The notes: generated by a model from the letters alone, not told the origin. A DNA stretch of 38,115 nt from an uncultured Clostridia bacterium (GCA_930990965.1 CAKNRQ010000024.1:1-38115); one strand, 5' to 3'. Shown: positions 21,895 to 30,335, counted from the first letter of the stretch. Program-made: numbers and translations.

Positions 21895-23328
21895 ATGGAC
21901 GAAACCAAATCTGCAAACCGGTTTTCCTCGCGCGACTGGCTCACGCTGGCGCTGGGAATTGCGCTCGCGCTGCTCTGGCGCGAGGTGTTCTCACTGGACA
22001 AGATGACATATGGCCTGCCCGCGCTGGGCGCCGCCGTTTTCACTTTAGCGGCCTGGGCGGCCGTACTGCTTGTACTTGGCAGCCGCGCCCGGTGGACACG
22101 CGCAAACATTTTCACCACCGTCATAGCGCTGCTGCTGGCCGTGGCCTGCGCTTTTCAAAGTGACCCGCTCATTCGCATAGGCAGCTTTCTCATAATATCT
22201 GCGTTGAGCGTGCTCAGCTATCTCTCCCTGGCCGGAAATAGCTTTTACGCCATAACTGAACCAAAAGCGCTGCTTGAAGGCCTCGGCAGTTTTTTCGGCG
22301 GCATATTCAAAAATTGGGATAAGCCATTCCGGGCCTTGGCTTCACGCGATGGCGGCCGGCGCCTGAACATTGGCGGCGTGGTACTGGGAGCGCTGATCGC
22401 TGTACCTTTGCTGGTGCTGGTTATAAGCGGCCTGTCAGAGGCCGACGCGGTGTTTGAATCAATCTTCACTGGCCTGTTTGACTCTATCTTTGAGCTTGAC
22501 GTTGCAGAAGCGGTGTGGGACGCGGCGTCCACCTTGTTATTTACGCTCATGTTCTTCTCCGCGTTTTACTTTCTGCTGCACGAACCCAAACGCACAGAGG
22601 GCTTTGTTAAGATGAATCCCCTGCCCACGAGCGCGCTAATAACCGTGCTCGCGCTGCTGACGGCGGTCTGCGCGCTCTTTGCGGCGATACAGTTCAAGTA
22701 CCTCTTCGCCGGTGAGAGTGCGGCGGCCATGTCAGGCGGCTGGGCCGAGTATGCACGCAGCGGCTTTTACGCCCTCGTGCGCGTCGCGTTCATCGTGTGC
22801 GTCTCGGCGCTCGCCTGCTCGCGGGCCAGCCGCGAAGGCATTGCCGGACGTATTCTCACTTGCGCGCTGGTCCTGCTGGCCTATGTCATGCTTGTCTCTG
22901 CGGCCTACCGTCTCTACCTCTATGTCATTGCCTACGGTCTGAGTGTGCTGCGCGTAATGGCCATGTGGGCCATAGTTGCAATAGGCGTATGCCTCACGCT
23001 CGTCGCCGTCAAGGCGCTCAGGGACGGGTTCAAGTTTTGGCCGAAAGCGGCAGCCTGCGTGCTGTGCCTCTGGACGCTCTTCGCTTTTGTGAATGTGGGC
23101 AGCCTGGTTTCAAACTACAACGTGGACGCCTATCTGGACGGCAGGCTCGAGAGTGTGGACGCGCAATACCTCCATTCGCTCGGCCCCGACAGCCTCGACG
23201 CGCTCTACAGGCTGCGTGAGAGCAGCCGCGCCCCCGGGATGGCAACGCCGTCTCTCGATGAACTCATATCCTCTCTGGAGAACCGCGAAACCAACGACTG
23301 GACAGACATAGTGATAAGGTTTAGATAA
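21895..23328 (+). CDS. DUF4173 (DUF4153-like) polytopic membrane protein
   Basis: A 477-residue protein with about 11-12 membrane helices and the family's landmark GGWAEYARSGFYALVRVAF (about residues 280-298) followed by helices and a C-terminal extracytoplasmic segment NYNVDAYLDGRLESVDAQYL with LGPDSLDALYRL. These proteins occur in Bacillus and Clostridia beside DUF2975 and XRE genes; their function is not established. ATG at 21895 follows GAGGAGAATAAT. Last gene of the module. Confidence 0.85.
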   Translation: MDETKSANRFSSRDWLTLALGIALALLWREVFSLDKMTYGLPALGAAVFTLAAWAAVLLVLGSRARWTRANIFTTVIALLLAVACAFQSDPLIRIGSFLIISALSVLSYLSLAGNSFYAITEPKALLEGLGSFFGGIFKNWDKPFRALASRDGGRRLNIGGVVLGALIAVPLLVLVISGLSEADAVFESIFTGLFDSIFELDVAEAVWDAASTLLFTLMFFSAFYFLLHEPKRTEGFVKMNPLPTSALITVLALLTAVCALFAAIQFKYLFAGESAAAMSGGWAEYARSGFYALVRVAFIVCVSALACSRASREGIAGRILTCALVLLAYVMLVSAAYRLYLYVIAYGLSVLRVMAMWAIVAIGVCLTLVAVKALRDGFKFWPKAAACVLCLWTLFAFVNVGSLVSNYNVDAYLDGRLESVDAQYLHSLGPDSLDALYRLRESSRAPGMATPSLDELISSLENRETNDWTDIVIRFR

Positions 23329-23361
23329 AAAAGCAGCGGCCGGGCAAATGCCCGGCCGCTG
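23327..23361 (-). terminator. Rho-independent terminator of the antiporter-TetR operon
   Basis: Twelve-base-pair stem CAGCGGCCGGGC (23334-23345) with GCCCGGCCGCTG (23350-23361). The minus strand continues into T6, so it ends the minus-strand operon; there is no U-tract on the plus side. Confidence 0.85.
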
Positions 23362-23371
23362 TCACACTATT

Positions 23372-23974
23372 TCATTGCTTTTCCAAGATGCCAAACAGCA
23401 TCATGTCCAGAACGAACTTGCCCTGTGCCCTTGTGTCGCCGCCTTCAGAGAGCCGCGACAACAGTTCCGGCAGCATGCCTTCCAATGCGTCGAACCAACG
23501 CCGCGCATCGTTCTCGCTCACACCGCTGCGAAGCTGCGTCTGCGTGAGCATATATCTCAGCAGCTCGCGGTTTCGCTCACGCATCGGGGCGCGCAACTGC
23601 TTAACTCTCTCCGCAAGATGCGGAGGTGTCCTAAATACGGCGTCTTTGAATACCGTCTGCATGTTGGGGTGGTCGATGAAGAAGCTCTCGCGGAACATAA
23701 AATATCCTGAGAGCAAGGCCTCGCTGCCACCGTGGTCCGGGTGCTCCATATACTTGCCCATATGCTCGGCCAGAGATGAAAACATCTCGCCTACACAGTC
23801 GCAGAAAAGCTCATCTTTACCTTTGTAGTAGTGGTACATCATGCCCTTGGATATACCTCCGCGGGCGCACACGCCGTCAATAGTTGCCGCAGCGTATCCG
23901 CGCTCACCGAATTCTGCAAACGCTGCATCCAATATGGCAGCCCTGCTCTTTGCCCGTCTCTCTGATTGTTTCAC
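23372..23974 (-). CDS. TetR/AcrR-family repressor
   Basis: A 200-residue regulator. Residues 9-55 are the TetR DNA-binding domain (RAAILDAAFAEFGERGYAAATIDGVCARGGISKGMMYHYYKGKDEL). The remainder is the helical ligand/dimer domain. Its GTG start overlaps the antiporter stop by 4 bases, so it is translated from the same message and would close a feedback loop at the upstream double operator. The inducing ligand is unknown. Confidence 0.9.
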   Translation of the reverse strand: MKQSERRAKSRAAILDAAFAEFGERGYAAATIDGVCARGGISKGMMYHYYKGKDELFCDCVGEMFSSLAEHMGKYMEHPDHGGSEALLSGYFMFRESFFIDHPNMQTVFKDAVFRTPPHLAERVKQLRAPMRERNRELLRYMLTQTQLRSGVSENDARRWFDALEGMLPELLSRLSEGGDTRAQGKFVLDMMLFGILEKQ

Positions 23975-25236
23975 GTCCTGGCCTCCACCGCAGCGTTCTT
24001 CTTGACCTCATCGGCCTTGCCCAGCTCGCCTGCCCACTCGAAGCCTTTACGAGCCATAAACACAGCTATGATTTCATTTATGACAGCCGCCGCGGCAATC
24101 GTGCCCTGGATAAGCTCTGCGCATTCCGGTGCAGGACCGGCCAGCACGGACACGGATATGCCTGTGAACACGAGCGACACACCCGAGTGCGGCAACAAAG
24201 TGAAGCCGAGGTACTTTTTAACCGTGGCAGGGGCGTGCGTCATCGCCGCGCCCACATAGGCGCCCGTGTACTTGCCTATTGCACGCGAGATGATGTACAC
24301 AGCCGTGTAAATGCCCGCGCCGAACACAAGGTGGTAGTCGAGCGGCGCGCCGAGGTTGAGTATGAGCAGTATGAGTGCAACACCTATCACCGGGTTCATA
24401 ACGCGCATCACACCGTCGAGTTTCTCTGCCGGTATCATGTTCGCAAAGGCGGTGGAAAAAGCCATGCCCAGCAGCATAAAGTTCAGGGAAGCTCCAGTGA
24501 GCACGTTTTCATTCAAATACATTGCAAAAAGCGCCGTGCCCAACAGCAGCACCAGCATTGACACAATAGTCGCACCGTTTGAACGCGTGTGCCGCATAAC
24601 CAATCCGGCTACAGCTCCTGTAACCGCGCCTATCAGTACCGGTGCGAATACTATACCCAGCGTCACTATGAAGTTCGTGCCCGCAACCGAGAGCGTAGAC
24701 GAAACATATGCCAGCACGGCAAAGTACACTATCGCACCTACAAGGTCGTCAAGTGCCGCCATCGGTATCAGTGTACTGGTGACCGGTCCGGCGGCCCTGG
24801 CTTCACTGACTATGGAGAGAGACGGGGCCGGAGCTGTGGCGAGCGCTATGCCGCCGAACATGGCCGCAAGGTAGAGCGGCGTACCCGTAAAGTAGAATAT
24901 CACGCCAAACACAAGCGTTACGATAATAAACGTGCCCAGCGACTCCGTTATCGTCGTGATAGCTATCTGTTTGCCTGAGCGCTTCATCTCAGACCAGATG
25001 AGCTCTGTGCCTATCATAAGGCCAACCACTGCCTCCAGCAGGCTCTCCGTTGTTGTGAACCAGGCTGCATTCAGTGTGGCGTCATTGAGCAGATTGAAGG
25101 CATGCGGCCCGAGCGCCATACCTGTGATAAGCCAGCCGAGTATAGCCGGCAGGTGCAGCTTCGCAACAAGCTTGCCAACGCAGTAGGCCACTGCCATCGT
25201 CGCAAGCAGTCTAAGCACTTGTAGAAGTATCTCCAT
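23971..25236 (-). CDS. Cation/proton antiporter, CPA2 (KefB-like) family
   Basis: A 421-residue membrane protein with about 12 helices. Family signs: LHLPAILGWLITGMALGP near the N-terminus (PxxxGxxxxGxxLGP), GGIALATAPAPSLSIVSE, and MAALDDLVGAIVYF containing the paired acidic residues of the ion-binding site. It lacks the C-terminal TrkA-N domain of full KefB/C, so it is probably a Na+/H+ or K+/H+ antiporter without nucleotide gating. The start is ATG at 25236, with AAAGGG upstream. It is transcribed from a promoter enclosed by a large inverted repeat. Confidence 0.85.
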   Translation of the reverse strand: MEILLQVLRLLATMAVAYCVGKLVAKLHLPAILGWLITGMALGPHAFNLLNDATLNAAWFTTTESLLEAVVGLMIGTELIWSEMKRSGKQIAITTITESLGTFIIVTLVFGVIFYFTGTPLYLAAMFGGIALATAPAPSLSIVSEARAAGPVTSTLIPMAALDDLVGAIVYFAVLAYVSSTLSVAGTNFIVTLGIVFAPVLIGAVTGAVAGLVMRHTRSNGATIVSMLVLLLGTALFAMYLNENVLTGASLNFMLLGMAFSTAFANMIPAEKLDGVMRVMNPVIGVALILLILNLGAPLDYHLVFGAGIYTAVYIISRAIGKYTGAYVGAAMTHAPATVKKYLGFTLLPHSGVSLVFTGISVSVLAGPAPECAELIQGTIAAAAVINEIIAVFMARKGFEWAGELGKADEVKKNAAVEART

Positions 25237-25260
25237 GTTTAGCATCCCTTTGCAAGAAAA

Positions 25261-25315
25261 AATAGACGTTTCCGTCTGTTTGTGAGTATAGCACAAACAG
25301 ACGGAAACGTCTATT
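25261..25315 (-). promoter_or_regulatory. Double TetR operator enclosing the antiporter promoter
   Basis: Two perfect 24-bp arms (25261-25284 and 25292-25315) are separated by 7 bases. Each arm holds AGACG-N4-CGTCT, itself a near palindrome. On the minus strand, -10 TATACT occupies 25290-25285 in the centre and TAGACG (25313-25308) lies 17 bp upstream as a -35-like hexamer, so bound repressor would bury the promoter. Confidence 0.88.
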
Positions 25316-25382
25316 ATTTAAGAGCACAAAATTTGCCCCTATGGATTTGCCGTGGTTTGTGCGGTTTGCGACCCGGTTTGTG

Positions 25383-25411
25383 TTGACACGGCAGGACAAA
25401 TGATGTAAAAT
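25383..25411 (+). promoter_or_regulatory. tRNA promoter
   Basis: TTGACA (25383-25388), 17-bp spacer, TAAAAT (25406-25411), 16 bases before the mature tRNA 5' end. Confidence 0.85.
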
Positions 25412-25427
25412 AACTAGGCCCAAATAT

Positions 25428-25504
25428 GCCCCCGTACCTCACCAGGATAGAGGGTCCGCCTCCTAAGCGGAATGTAGTGCGTTCGAGTCGCGCCGGGGGT
25501 GCCA
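25428..25504 (+). tRNA. tRNA-Arg, anticodon CCT
   Basis: A full cloverleaf can be folded: acceptor GCCCCCG with CGGGGGT (first pair G-U), D stem CCTC/GAGG, anticodon stem TCCGC/GCGGA with loop CTCCTAA (anticodon CCT at 25462-25464, reading AGG), T arm GTGCG-TTCGAGT-CGCGC, and encoded CCA at 25502-25504. It stands alone with its own promoter and terminator. Confidence 0.95.
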
Positions 25505-25507
25505 AAA

Positions 25508-25539
25508 TGCCGCAATTCATACGAATTGCGGCACTTTTT
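25508..25539 (+). terminator. Terminator after tRNA-Arg
   Basis: Perfect 11-bp stem TGCCGCAATTC/GAATTGCGGCA with loop ATAC, followed by CTTTTTG. Confidence 0.9.
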
Positions 25540-25550
25540 GTTATCCAGCG

Positions 25551-25634
25551 ATGCTGTCTAAGCACTTTCTAAGGCGCTCGGGCATCAGCCTGCCGGAGCT
25601 CAACTTCACATATGAGCCGCTCGGAGATGTTTAA
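25551..25634 (+). other. 27-codon open frame, possible gene remnant
   Basis: ATG at 25551 encodes MLSKHFLRRSGISLPELNFT and a few more residues (YEPLGDV) before TAA. The texture is protein-like but there is no ribosome site. It may be the end of a gene lost beside the tRNA. Nothing else is seen between the tRNA terminator and 25684. Confidence 0.25.
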
Positions 25635-25683
25635 GCTGCCAGTTTCAAGCCAAACGCTATAACAGCCCGCATCTGTTATACTC

Positions 25684-25728
25684 AAAAAGCTCCCCCTTGG
25701 TGTTATTACTCGCGCGCCAACGGGGAGT
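25684..25728 (-). terminator. Terminator of the adenosylhomocysteinase-like gene
   Basis: On the minus strand, CTCCCCGTTGG pairs with CCAAGGGGGAG around a 16-base loop (one C/G bulge position) and T5 follows. Confidence 0.75.
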
Positions 25729-25735
25729 TGTATTT

Positions 25736-26914
25736 TCACTCCGTCCCCCAGAGCGCCAGCTCGCAGGCGGCGGTGTTTATGTCATCAGGCAGGGGTTGAG
25801 CGCCCGCCGGCAGGCCGGGGGCTTTCACTATGCGCTCCAGGCTCAGGAGCTGCAGGGCGTAACCCAGCTCCATAATCTCTATGGGGTTGCCCGCGCCCGA
25901 AGCAAGGTTCAGCGGGTTGGCGTTTTGCAGCAGATAGATGCGCTTGCCGTCCACGATGTACCTGTCCACGCCGTCCTGCATGCGCTCACAGCGCTGGGCG
26001 ATTTCACCCAAACACGCTGTGTCAATCTCCATGTTGTAGTGTCCGGCATTGCAGAGCACCACGCCGTCGCGGAGTAGCCTGAGCTCTCTCTCGCCTATTA
26101 CGTCGAAACGTCCGGTGACTGTACAGACCACATCTGCCCGCGGCAGTAGTTCCTCCAGGCGGCCGACTATGTGACCTTCCAGCTTTGCTTTGAGCAGGCG
26201 CAGCGGGTCCGTGTCATAGGCCATCGTGACCGCCCCCAGCGCGCGGAAACGCTGCGAAATACCTGTGCCGCACCAGCCGTAGCCGATGATAAGCACCCGC
26301 TTGCCGCCTATGAGCATGCTGGTCGCACGCATGAAGCCGTCTACGACAGATTGTCCTACGCCGACCTCGTTCTCCACCAGCCGTTTGACGGGAGAGTCGT
26401 CAATTACCAGCACTGGGAAGTCTGGTCTTATCCCCTCGCGGTCAAGTATCAGGCGGCCGGAACGGGTCTCCTCAATGGCCCCAAGCGGCTTCCAGTTCCC
26501 GCGCTGACGCCAATACTGCTGCATCAGGCTCGCACCGTTGTCCATCAGGAGGTCAAACGGCTCCTCCATCGCCTCGGCTACACTGCGCTGTAAGTCCTCA
26601 AGCGTGTCGCCGCGCCGCGCCAGCACTGTAACATTCGGCAATGCGGCCAGATATGCCGCCGTGTCCGGCTTGGTGGAGCCCAGGTTGCCGACAAAAACTA
26701 TGCGCTCTGCCCCGCCTGCCAGCAGAGCCTCCGTACGCACCGCGGCCTTGGGCTCGCAGTGCATGCAGACCAGCAGACGCTTACCGGCGAAGGGGCGTTC
26801 CCGCTCATAGCGTTCGCGGAAGGCGCGCACCACGGCCATCTTCTCGCGGTACCACTTGATTCTTTCGGCCCCGGCTTTGGCCAGAGAGGGGTCGTCAATT
26901 TTCGATGTAAGCAC
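25736..26914 (-). CDS. Adenosylhomocysteinase-like NAD-dependent enzyme (atypical)
   Basis: A 392-residue member of the S-adenosylhomocysteine hydrolase superfamily. Seen: an N-terminal DPSLAKAGAERIKWY, the substrate-domain segment CMHCEPKAAVRTEALLAGGAE, MDNGASL, EETRSGR, DDSPVKRLVENEVGVGQSVVDG, the NAD-binding GYGWCGTGISQRFRALG, and GHYNMEID. The family normally has K-x-x-x-DN at the fifth segment; here it is K-R-L-V-EN, so a catalytic-region Asp is Glu. It could hydrolyse S-adenosyl- or S-inosyl-homocysteine, or a related nucleoside thioether. GTG at 26914 behind GGGTGA best fits homologue starts; ATG at 26968 is an alternative. It stands alone and is divergent from a damaged Crp/Fnr gene. 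Confidence 0.75.
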   Translation of the reverse strand: MLTSKIDDPSLAKAGAERIKWYREKMAVVRAFRERYERERPFAGKRLLVCMHCEPKAAVRTEALLAGGAERIVFVGNLGSTKPDTAAYLAALPNVTVLARRGDTLEDLQRSVAEAMEEPFDLLMDNGASLMQQYWRQRGNWKPLGAIEETRSGRLILDREGIRPDFPVLVIDDSPVKRLVENEVGVGQSVVDGFMRATSMLIGGKRVLIIGYGWCGTGISQRFRALGAVTMAYDTDPLRLLKAKLEGHIVGRLEELLPRADVVCTVTGRFDVIGERELRLLRDGVVLCNAGHYNMEIDTACLGEIAQRCERMQDGVDRYIVDGKRIYLLQNANPLNLASGAGNPIEIMELGYALQLLSLERIVKAPGLPAGAQPLPDDINTAACELALWGTE

Positions 26915-26956
26915 ATTCGTCACCCGCAATTCGATATAGTTCCGGCGTTCGGTCTC

Positions 26957-27003
26957 TTGCTTAAGCATAGCACGGCTGATATAATAAAAAAAGGACATAT
27001 GTC
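26957..27003 (+). promoter_or_regulatory. Promoter and palindrome before the crp/fnr remnant
   Basis: TTGCTT (26957-26962), 17-bp spacer, TATAAT (26980-26985), then a perfect palindrome GACATATGTC (26994-27003) near the expected transcription start. Confidence 0.6.
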
Positions 27004-27023
27004 TATGTTTGGAGGTGAGCTTT

Positions 27024-27568
27024 ATGCGTGAGCTGGCGAAGAGGTGCGCTCACTGCTGATCTTGGTCTCAGGCGCTGCCAGCATCAGTTCGCTCTCTCCT
27101 GAAGGCAAGTTCGCCGTCATAGCCGAGGCGCAGCCTCCGCATCTTTTGGGGGATATAGAATATCTGCAAAACCGCCCTGTGCTCCACGATGTCCACGCGA
27201 AAGGCCCGGCCGCACTTTTATCTGTGCCGGCAGGCGCGCTTAACGGGGATATGGAGAGCCTCAACTTCTACCGCCTGGTGTGCCGCAACCTCATGCGCAA
27301 ACTCTATAACACCTCTTCGGCCTACTCCCGCGCACTGCTGTATCCGGCGACAAACCGTCTGGCCGCGTATCTGCTGGAGAACGCCGTTGACGGCAGGGTA
27401 CATATTAAGGGCCGGGCCGTGGCAGGCATTCTCGGCATTACACCGCGCCATTTGAGCCGCCTGCTGAGCTCCTTTAGGGTCGCCGGCATATTGCAGCCAT
27501 GCGGCGCAAAAACCTACGAGCTTCGTAATATTGAGCGGCTGAAAGTATTTGCCGGTGAAATGGAATAA
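27024..27568 (+). pseudogene. Crp/Fnr-family regulator with damaged N-terminal domain
   Basis: GGAGGTGAGC and ATG at 27024 begin a frame (MRELAKR...) that ends after 11 codons. The rest of a Crp/Fnr protein is read in another frame from about 27041: VRSLLILVSGAASISSLSPEGKFAVI, LLGDIEYLQNRPVLHDVHA, then the DNA-binding domain TNRLAAYLLENA, HIKGRAVAGILGITPRHLSRLLSSFRVAGIL. Compared with the family, roughly 25-40 residues of the cyclic-nucleotide-binding-like beta barrel are absent at the break. A shortened protein from GTG at 27044 is possible but that codon has no well-spaced ribosome site. The promoter looks intact. Confidence 0.7.
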
Positions 27569-27772
27569 ACGGCGGTGTATCTGCTATTTGTTCATGCGTT
27601 GGAGTCTATTCTGCCGCAGGGCGGTTATCCGCACGTTTCAGACACGCTCAACGCAAAATGCCCGTCACCCCTAACAACACGCTCAGCACTGACATGCGGC
27701 CAGGATTCCGGTCCGGCCTCAACCCGTTCCGCAAACCGTAAGTTAACATAACTACATAAAAGGAGATTAGCA

Positions 27773-28894
27773 ATGGAATGTTTTGAGAACGTGAAGAAAA
27801 ATTTTGGCTTTGGCTGCATGCGTCTGCCTATGGTAGATGGAGAGGTGGATACGGCAGAGTTTTCCCACATGGTAGACGCCTTTCTCGAAGCGGGTTTCAA
27901 CTACTTTGATACCGCCCATGGCTATGTTGACGAAAAGAGCGAGACCGCCATACGCGAGTGCCTGACCAGCAGGTACCCACGCGATCGCTATGTGCTCACG
28001 GACAAGCTGTCTGGAGATTACTTCAAGTCCGAGGCAGATATACGTCCGTTTTTTGAAAGCCAGCTTGAGGCCTGCGGCGTAGAGTATTTCGATTTTTACC
28101 TGATGCACTCGCAGACTGCGGATTTATATAAGAAGTATAAAGCCTGCCGCGCCTATGAAACTGCTTTCGAGCTAAAGGCCGAAGGCAAGATACGTCATGT
28201 CGGCATTTCCTTCCACGACAATCCTGCGGTGCTGGAGCAGATACTGGATGATTACCCACAGATTGAAGTCGTTCAGATACAGTTCAATTACGCCGATTAC
28301 GAGGATGCAGCAGTGCAGAGCCGCAGCTGTTATGAAGCCTGTGTGCGCCGCGGCAAGCCAGTTCTTGTCATGGAGCCTGTGAAGGGCGGCACGCTGGTCA
28401 ATCTGCCGCAGGAAGCCAGGGATATATTCGACGGGCTCGGCGGCGGTTCATATGCCAGCTATGCCCTCCGTTTTGCGGCAGGGTTCGACGGCATAAGAGT
28501 TGTGCTGTCCGGCATGAGCAACATGGCGCAGATGGAGGATAACCTGAGCACCATGACGGATTGCAAACCCTTAGACGCCCGGGAGATGGCCGCTATTGAA
28601 AAGGTGCGCGGTGTTTTCCGCTCCATGGGCCTGATTCCCTGCACCGCTTGCCGCTACTGTGTGGCTGGCTGCCCCAGGCATATATTGATTCCGGAGCTGT
28701 TCGGGGCCATGAACGCCAAGACGGCCTATAATAACTGGAACAGTGACTGGTACTACACGGTGCATACACAGAATAACGGCAAGGCTTCTGACTGCATACA
28801 GTGCGGCCAGTGCGAGAAAGCCTGTCCCCAACATTTAAAAATCCGCGAGCTGCTGAAATCAGTGGCAAAAGAGTTCGAACGAGGTGTGGAGTGA
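27773..28894 (+). CDS. Aldo/keto reductase with C-terminal two-cluster ferredoxin domain
   Basis: A 373-residue oxidoreductase. The aldo/keto reductase barrel fills residues 1-280 with the catalytic tetrad visible: Asp in YFDTAHGY, the Tyr of the same segment, Lys in LTDKLSG, and His in LMHSQ. The C-terminal domain has CTACRYCVAGCP and CIQCGQCEKACP, two 4Fe-4S binding motifs. Such fusions are frequent in Clostridia and may pass electrons between ferredoxin and a carbonyl substrate. ATG follows AAAAGGAGATTAGCA. A 19-bp inverted repeat straddles its stop codon. Confidence 0.92.
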   Translation: MECFENVKKNFGFGCMRLPMVDGEVDTAEFSHMVDAFLEAGFNYFDTAHGYVDEKSETAIRECLTSRYPRDRYVLTDKLSGDYFKSEADIRPFFESQLEACGVEYFDFYLMHSQTADLYKKYKACRAYETAFELKAEGKIRHVGISFHDNPAVLEQILDDYPQIEVVQIQFNYADYEDAAVQSRSCYEACVRRGKPVLVMEPVKGGTLVNLPQEARDIFDGLGGGSYASYALRFAAGFDGIRVVLSGMSNMAQMEDNLSTMTDCKPLDAREMAAIEKVRGVFRSMGLIPCTACRYCVAGCPRHILIPELFGAMNAKTAYNNWNSDWYYTVHTQNNGKASDCIQCGQCEKACPQHLKIRELLKSVAKEFERGVE

Positions 28895-28914
28895 ATCACT
28901 CCACACCTCGTTCG
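28876..28914. terminator. Perfect 19-bp inverted repeat across the stop codon of the reductase
   Basis: Arms 28876-28894 and 28896-28914 are perfectly complementary around one central base. It includes the last codons and TGA. No U-tract follows on either strand, so it may act as an RNA stabiliser or weak terminator between convergent genes. Confidence 0.6.
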
Positions 28915-28997
28915 TACTATCAGCCTGTTTCAGAACTGCATATATTCCACGCAGAGCGCAGTATGTACATGGCTGGTGCTTCTACTGCTTTTTGCTC

Positions 28998-30335
28998 TCA
29001 CTTGTCATCGGGGATGACAATTTCAAATGTTGTGCCGTGGCCCAGGCGGCTTTTAACATTTATCGCACCCCGGTGCAGTTCCACAATCCACTTCGCTATA
29101 GACAGCCCGAGGCCAAAGCCGCTGCGGTCTCGGGCGCTGTCTGTGCGGTAGAAGCGCTCAAAAATCCGCGGCAGGTCCTCGTTGGAGATGCCTATGCCGT
29201 CATCCGCGACCGTAATATGTATGCCGTCGTCCAGCATTACGGCGCCGAGCCAGACGTTGCCTCCGTTTCGCCCGTACTTTATCGCATTTCCTATGATGTT
29301 TACCATGAGTTGAGTCATGAGGCTTTGGTCAGCCGTAATAAACACCTCATTGGATATGCCATTATGCAGCCTTATCTGCTTTGCAGAAGCAGAGTCCTTC
29401 AGCTCATCACAGACTGAATCCAGCATCTCACGTAATGCTATCCGCTCCGGATCGAGATGCAGCCGCCCTTCATAACCGCGTGAGAGCATAAGCAGCTGGG
29501 AAATTATTTTTGTCATTCGCTCTGCTTCCTCACTTATTGTCATAAGGCTTTCCCTGCTGTCCGGTGCATTGCTTCCCAGAGCGTCTTCAGCACAGGCAGA
29601 TATAACCGCGAGAGGGGTCCTGAGCTCATGTGATGCATCCGACGTAAATTGCCGCTCACGCTGAAATGAGGCCTCGAGCTTGTCGAGCATCTCGTTGATA
29701 GTCTCGGAGAGTTCGCCTACCTCGTCTTTGGTTTCCACTCCGGTTATCCGTCTGCTGAGTTCGCCGTTGCCTATCACTTGTGCGGCCTGGGTTATTTGTC
29801 TTATGGGATTCATGGCGCGCTTGGCCAGCAAAAAGGAACCAAACGCCGAAATTGCAAGATATACAGGCGCCAATACCAGCAAAAGCAGCACAAGGTTTCG
29901 CAGGGAGTTGTCCACATATTCTGTCGAACTGGCCGCCATGACCGTCATCTCAACGTCCCCTATTTCATATCTCTGCGTCTGAACCGCCCACTGGCGGCCG
30001 TCATGCCTTATATAGTCCTCTCCATTCTCCAGCCCGGCCCCGGAGAGCCAGCTGGCATTGCCGCTGTCATATAAAAGCACTCCGTCCTTATCGACTATGC
30101 ACATGTGCACGCTGCCCTTGACGTCCAGCTCTTCCAAATCCATATGCAGCTTTCCGTTCTGAATTTCCACTGAAGATATGACCTGAGATACAGCCATCTG
30201 CAGCCGTGCCTGGAGCGTCTGCCGCAATGATGCAGCTACGGAAGAGTACACCGTGGGAACCAGCGCCCCGAGCAGGATCGCCGACAGCATGGTGAACAGC
30301 AGCATTATCTTGGTCCTTATTTTAAGCTTTTTCAT
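28998..30335 (-). CDS. Sensor histidine kinase with HAMP domain
   Basis: A 445-residue two-component kinase. Helix 1 is at about residues 9-30, an extracytoplasmic sensor at 31-145, helix 2 at about 147-170 (LVLLLLVLAPVYLAISAFGSFLL), HAMP to about 222, the phosphoacceptor His236 in TSDASHELRTPL, the N-box NIIGNAIKYG, the G1 box VADDGIGIS, the F-box FERFYRTD, and the G2 box GFGLGLSIAK. All catalytic boxes look intact. Its ATG overlaps the end of the response regulator gene by 14 bases. The partner regulator is disrupted. Confidence 0.93.
   Translation of the reverse strand: MKKLKIRTKIMLLFTMLSAILLGALVPTVYSSVAASLRQTLQARLQMAVSQVISSVEIQNGKLHMDLEELDVKGSVHMCIVDKDGVLLYDSGNASWLSGAGLENGEDYIRHDGRQWAVQTQRYEIGDVEMTVMAASSTEYVDNSLRNLVLLLLVLAPVYLAISAFGSFLLAKRAMNPIRQITQAAQVIGNGELSRRITGVETKDEVGELSETINEMLDKLEASFQRERQFTSDASHELRTPLAVISACAEDALGSNAPDSRESLMTISEEAERMTKIISQLLMLSRGYEGRLHLDPERIALREMLDSVCDELKDSASAKQIRLHNGISNEVFITADQSLMTQLMVNIIGNAIKYGRNGGNVWLGAVMLDDGIHITVADDGIGISNEDLPRIFERFYRTDSARDRSGFGLGLSIAKWIVELHRGAINVKSRLGHGTTFEIVIPDDK

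Noticed and set aside
25505-25690. Integrated element attached at tRNA-Arg
   Set aside because: No integrase gene and no repeat of the tRNA 3' end is seen elsewhere in the window.
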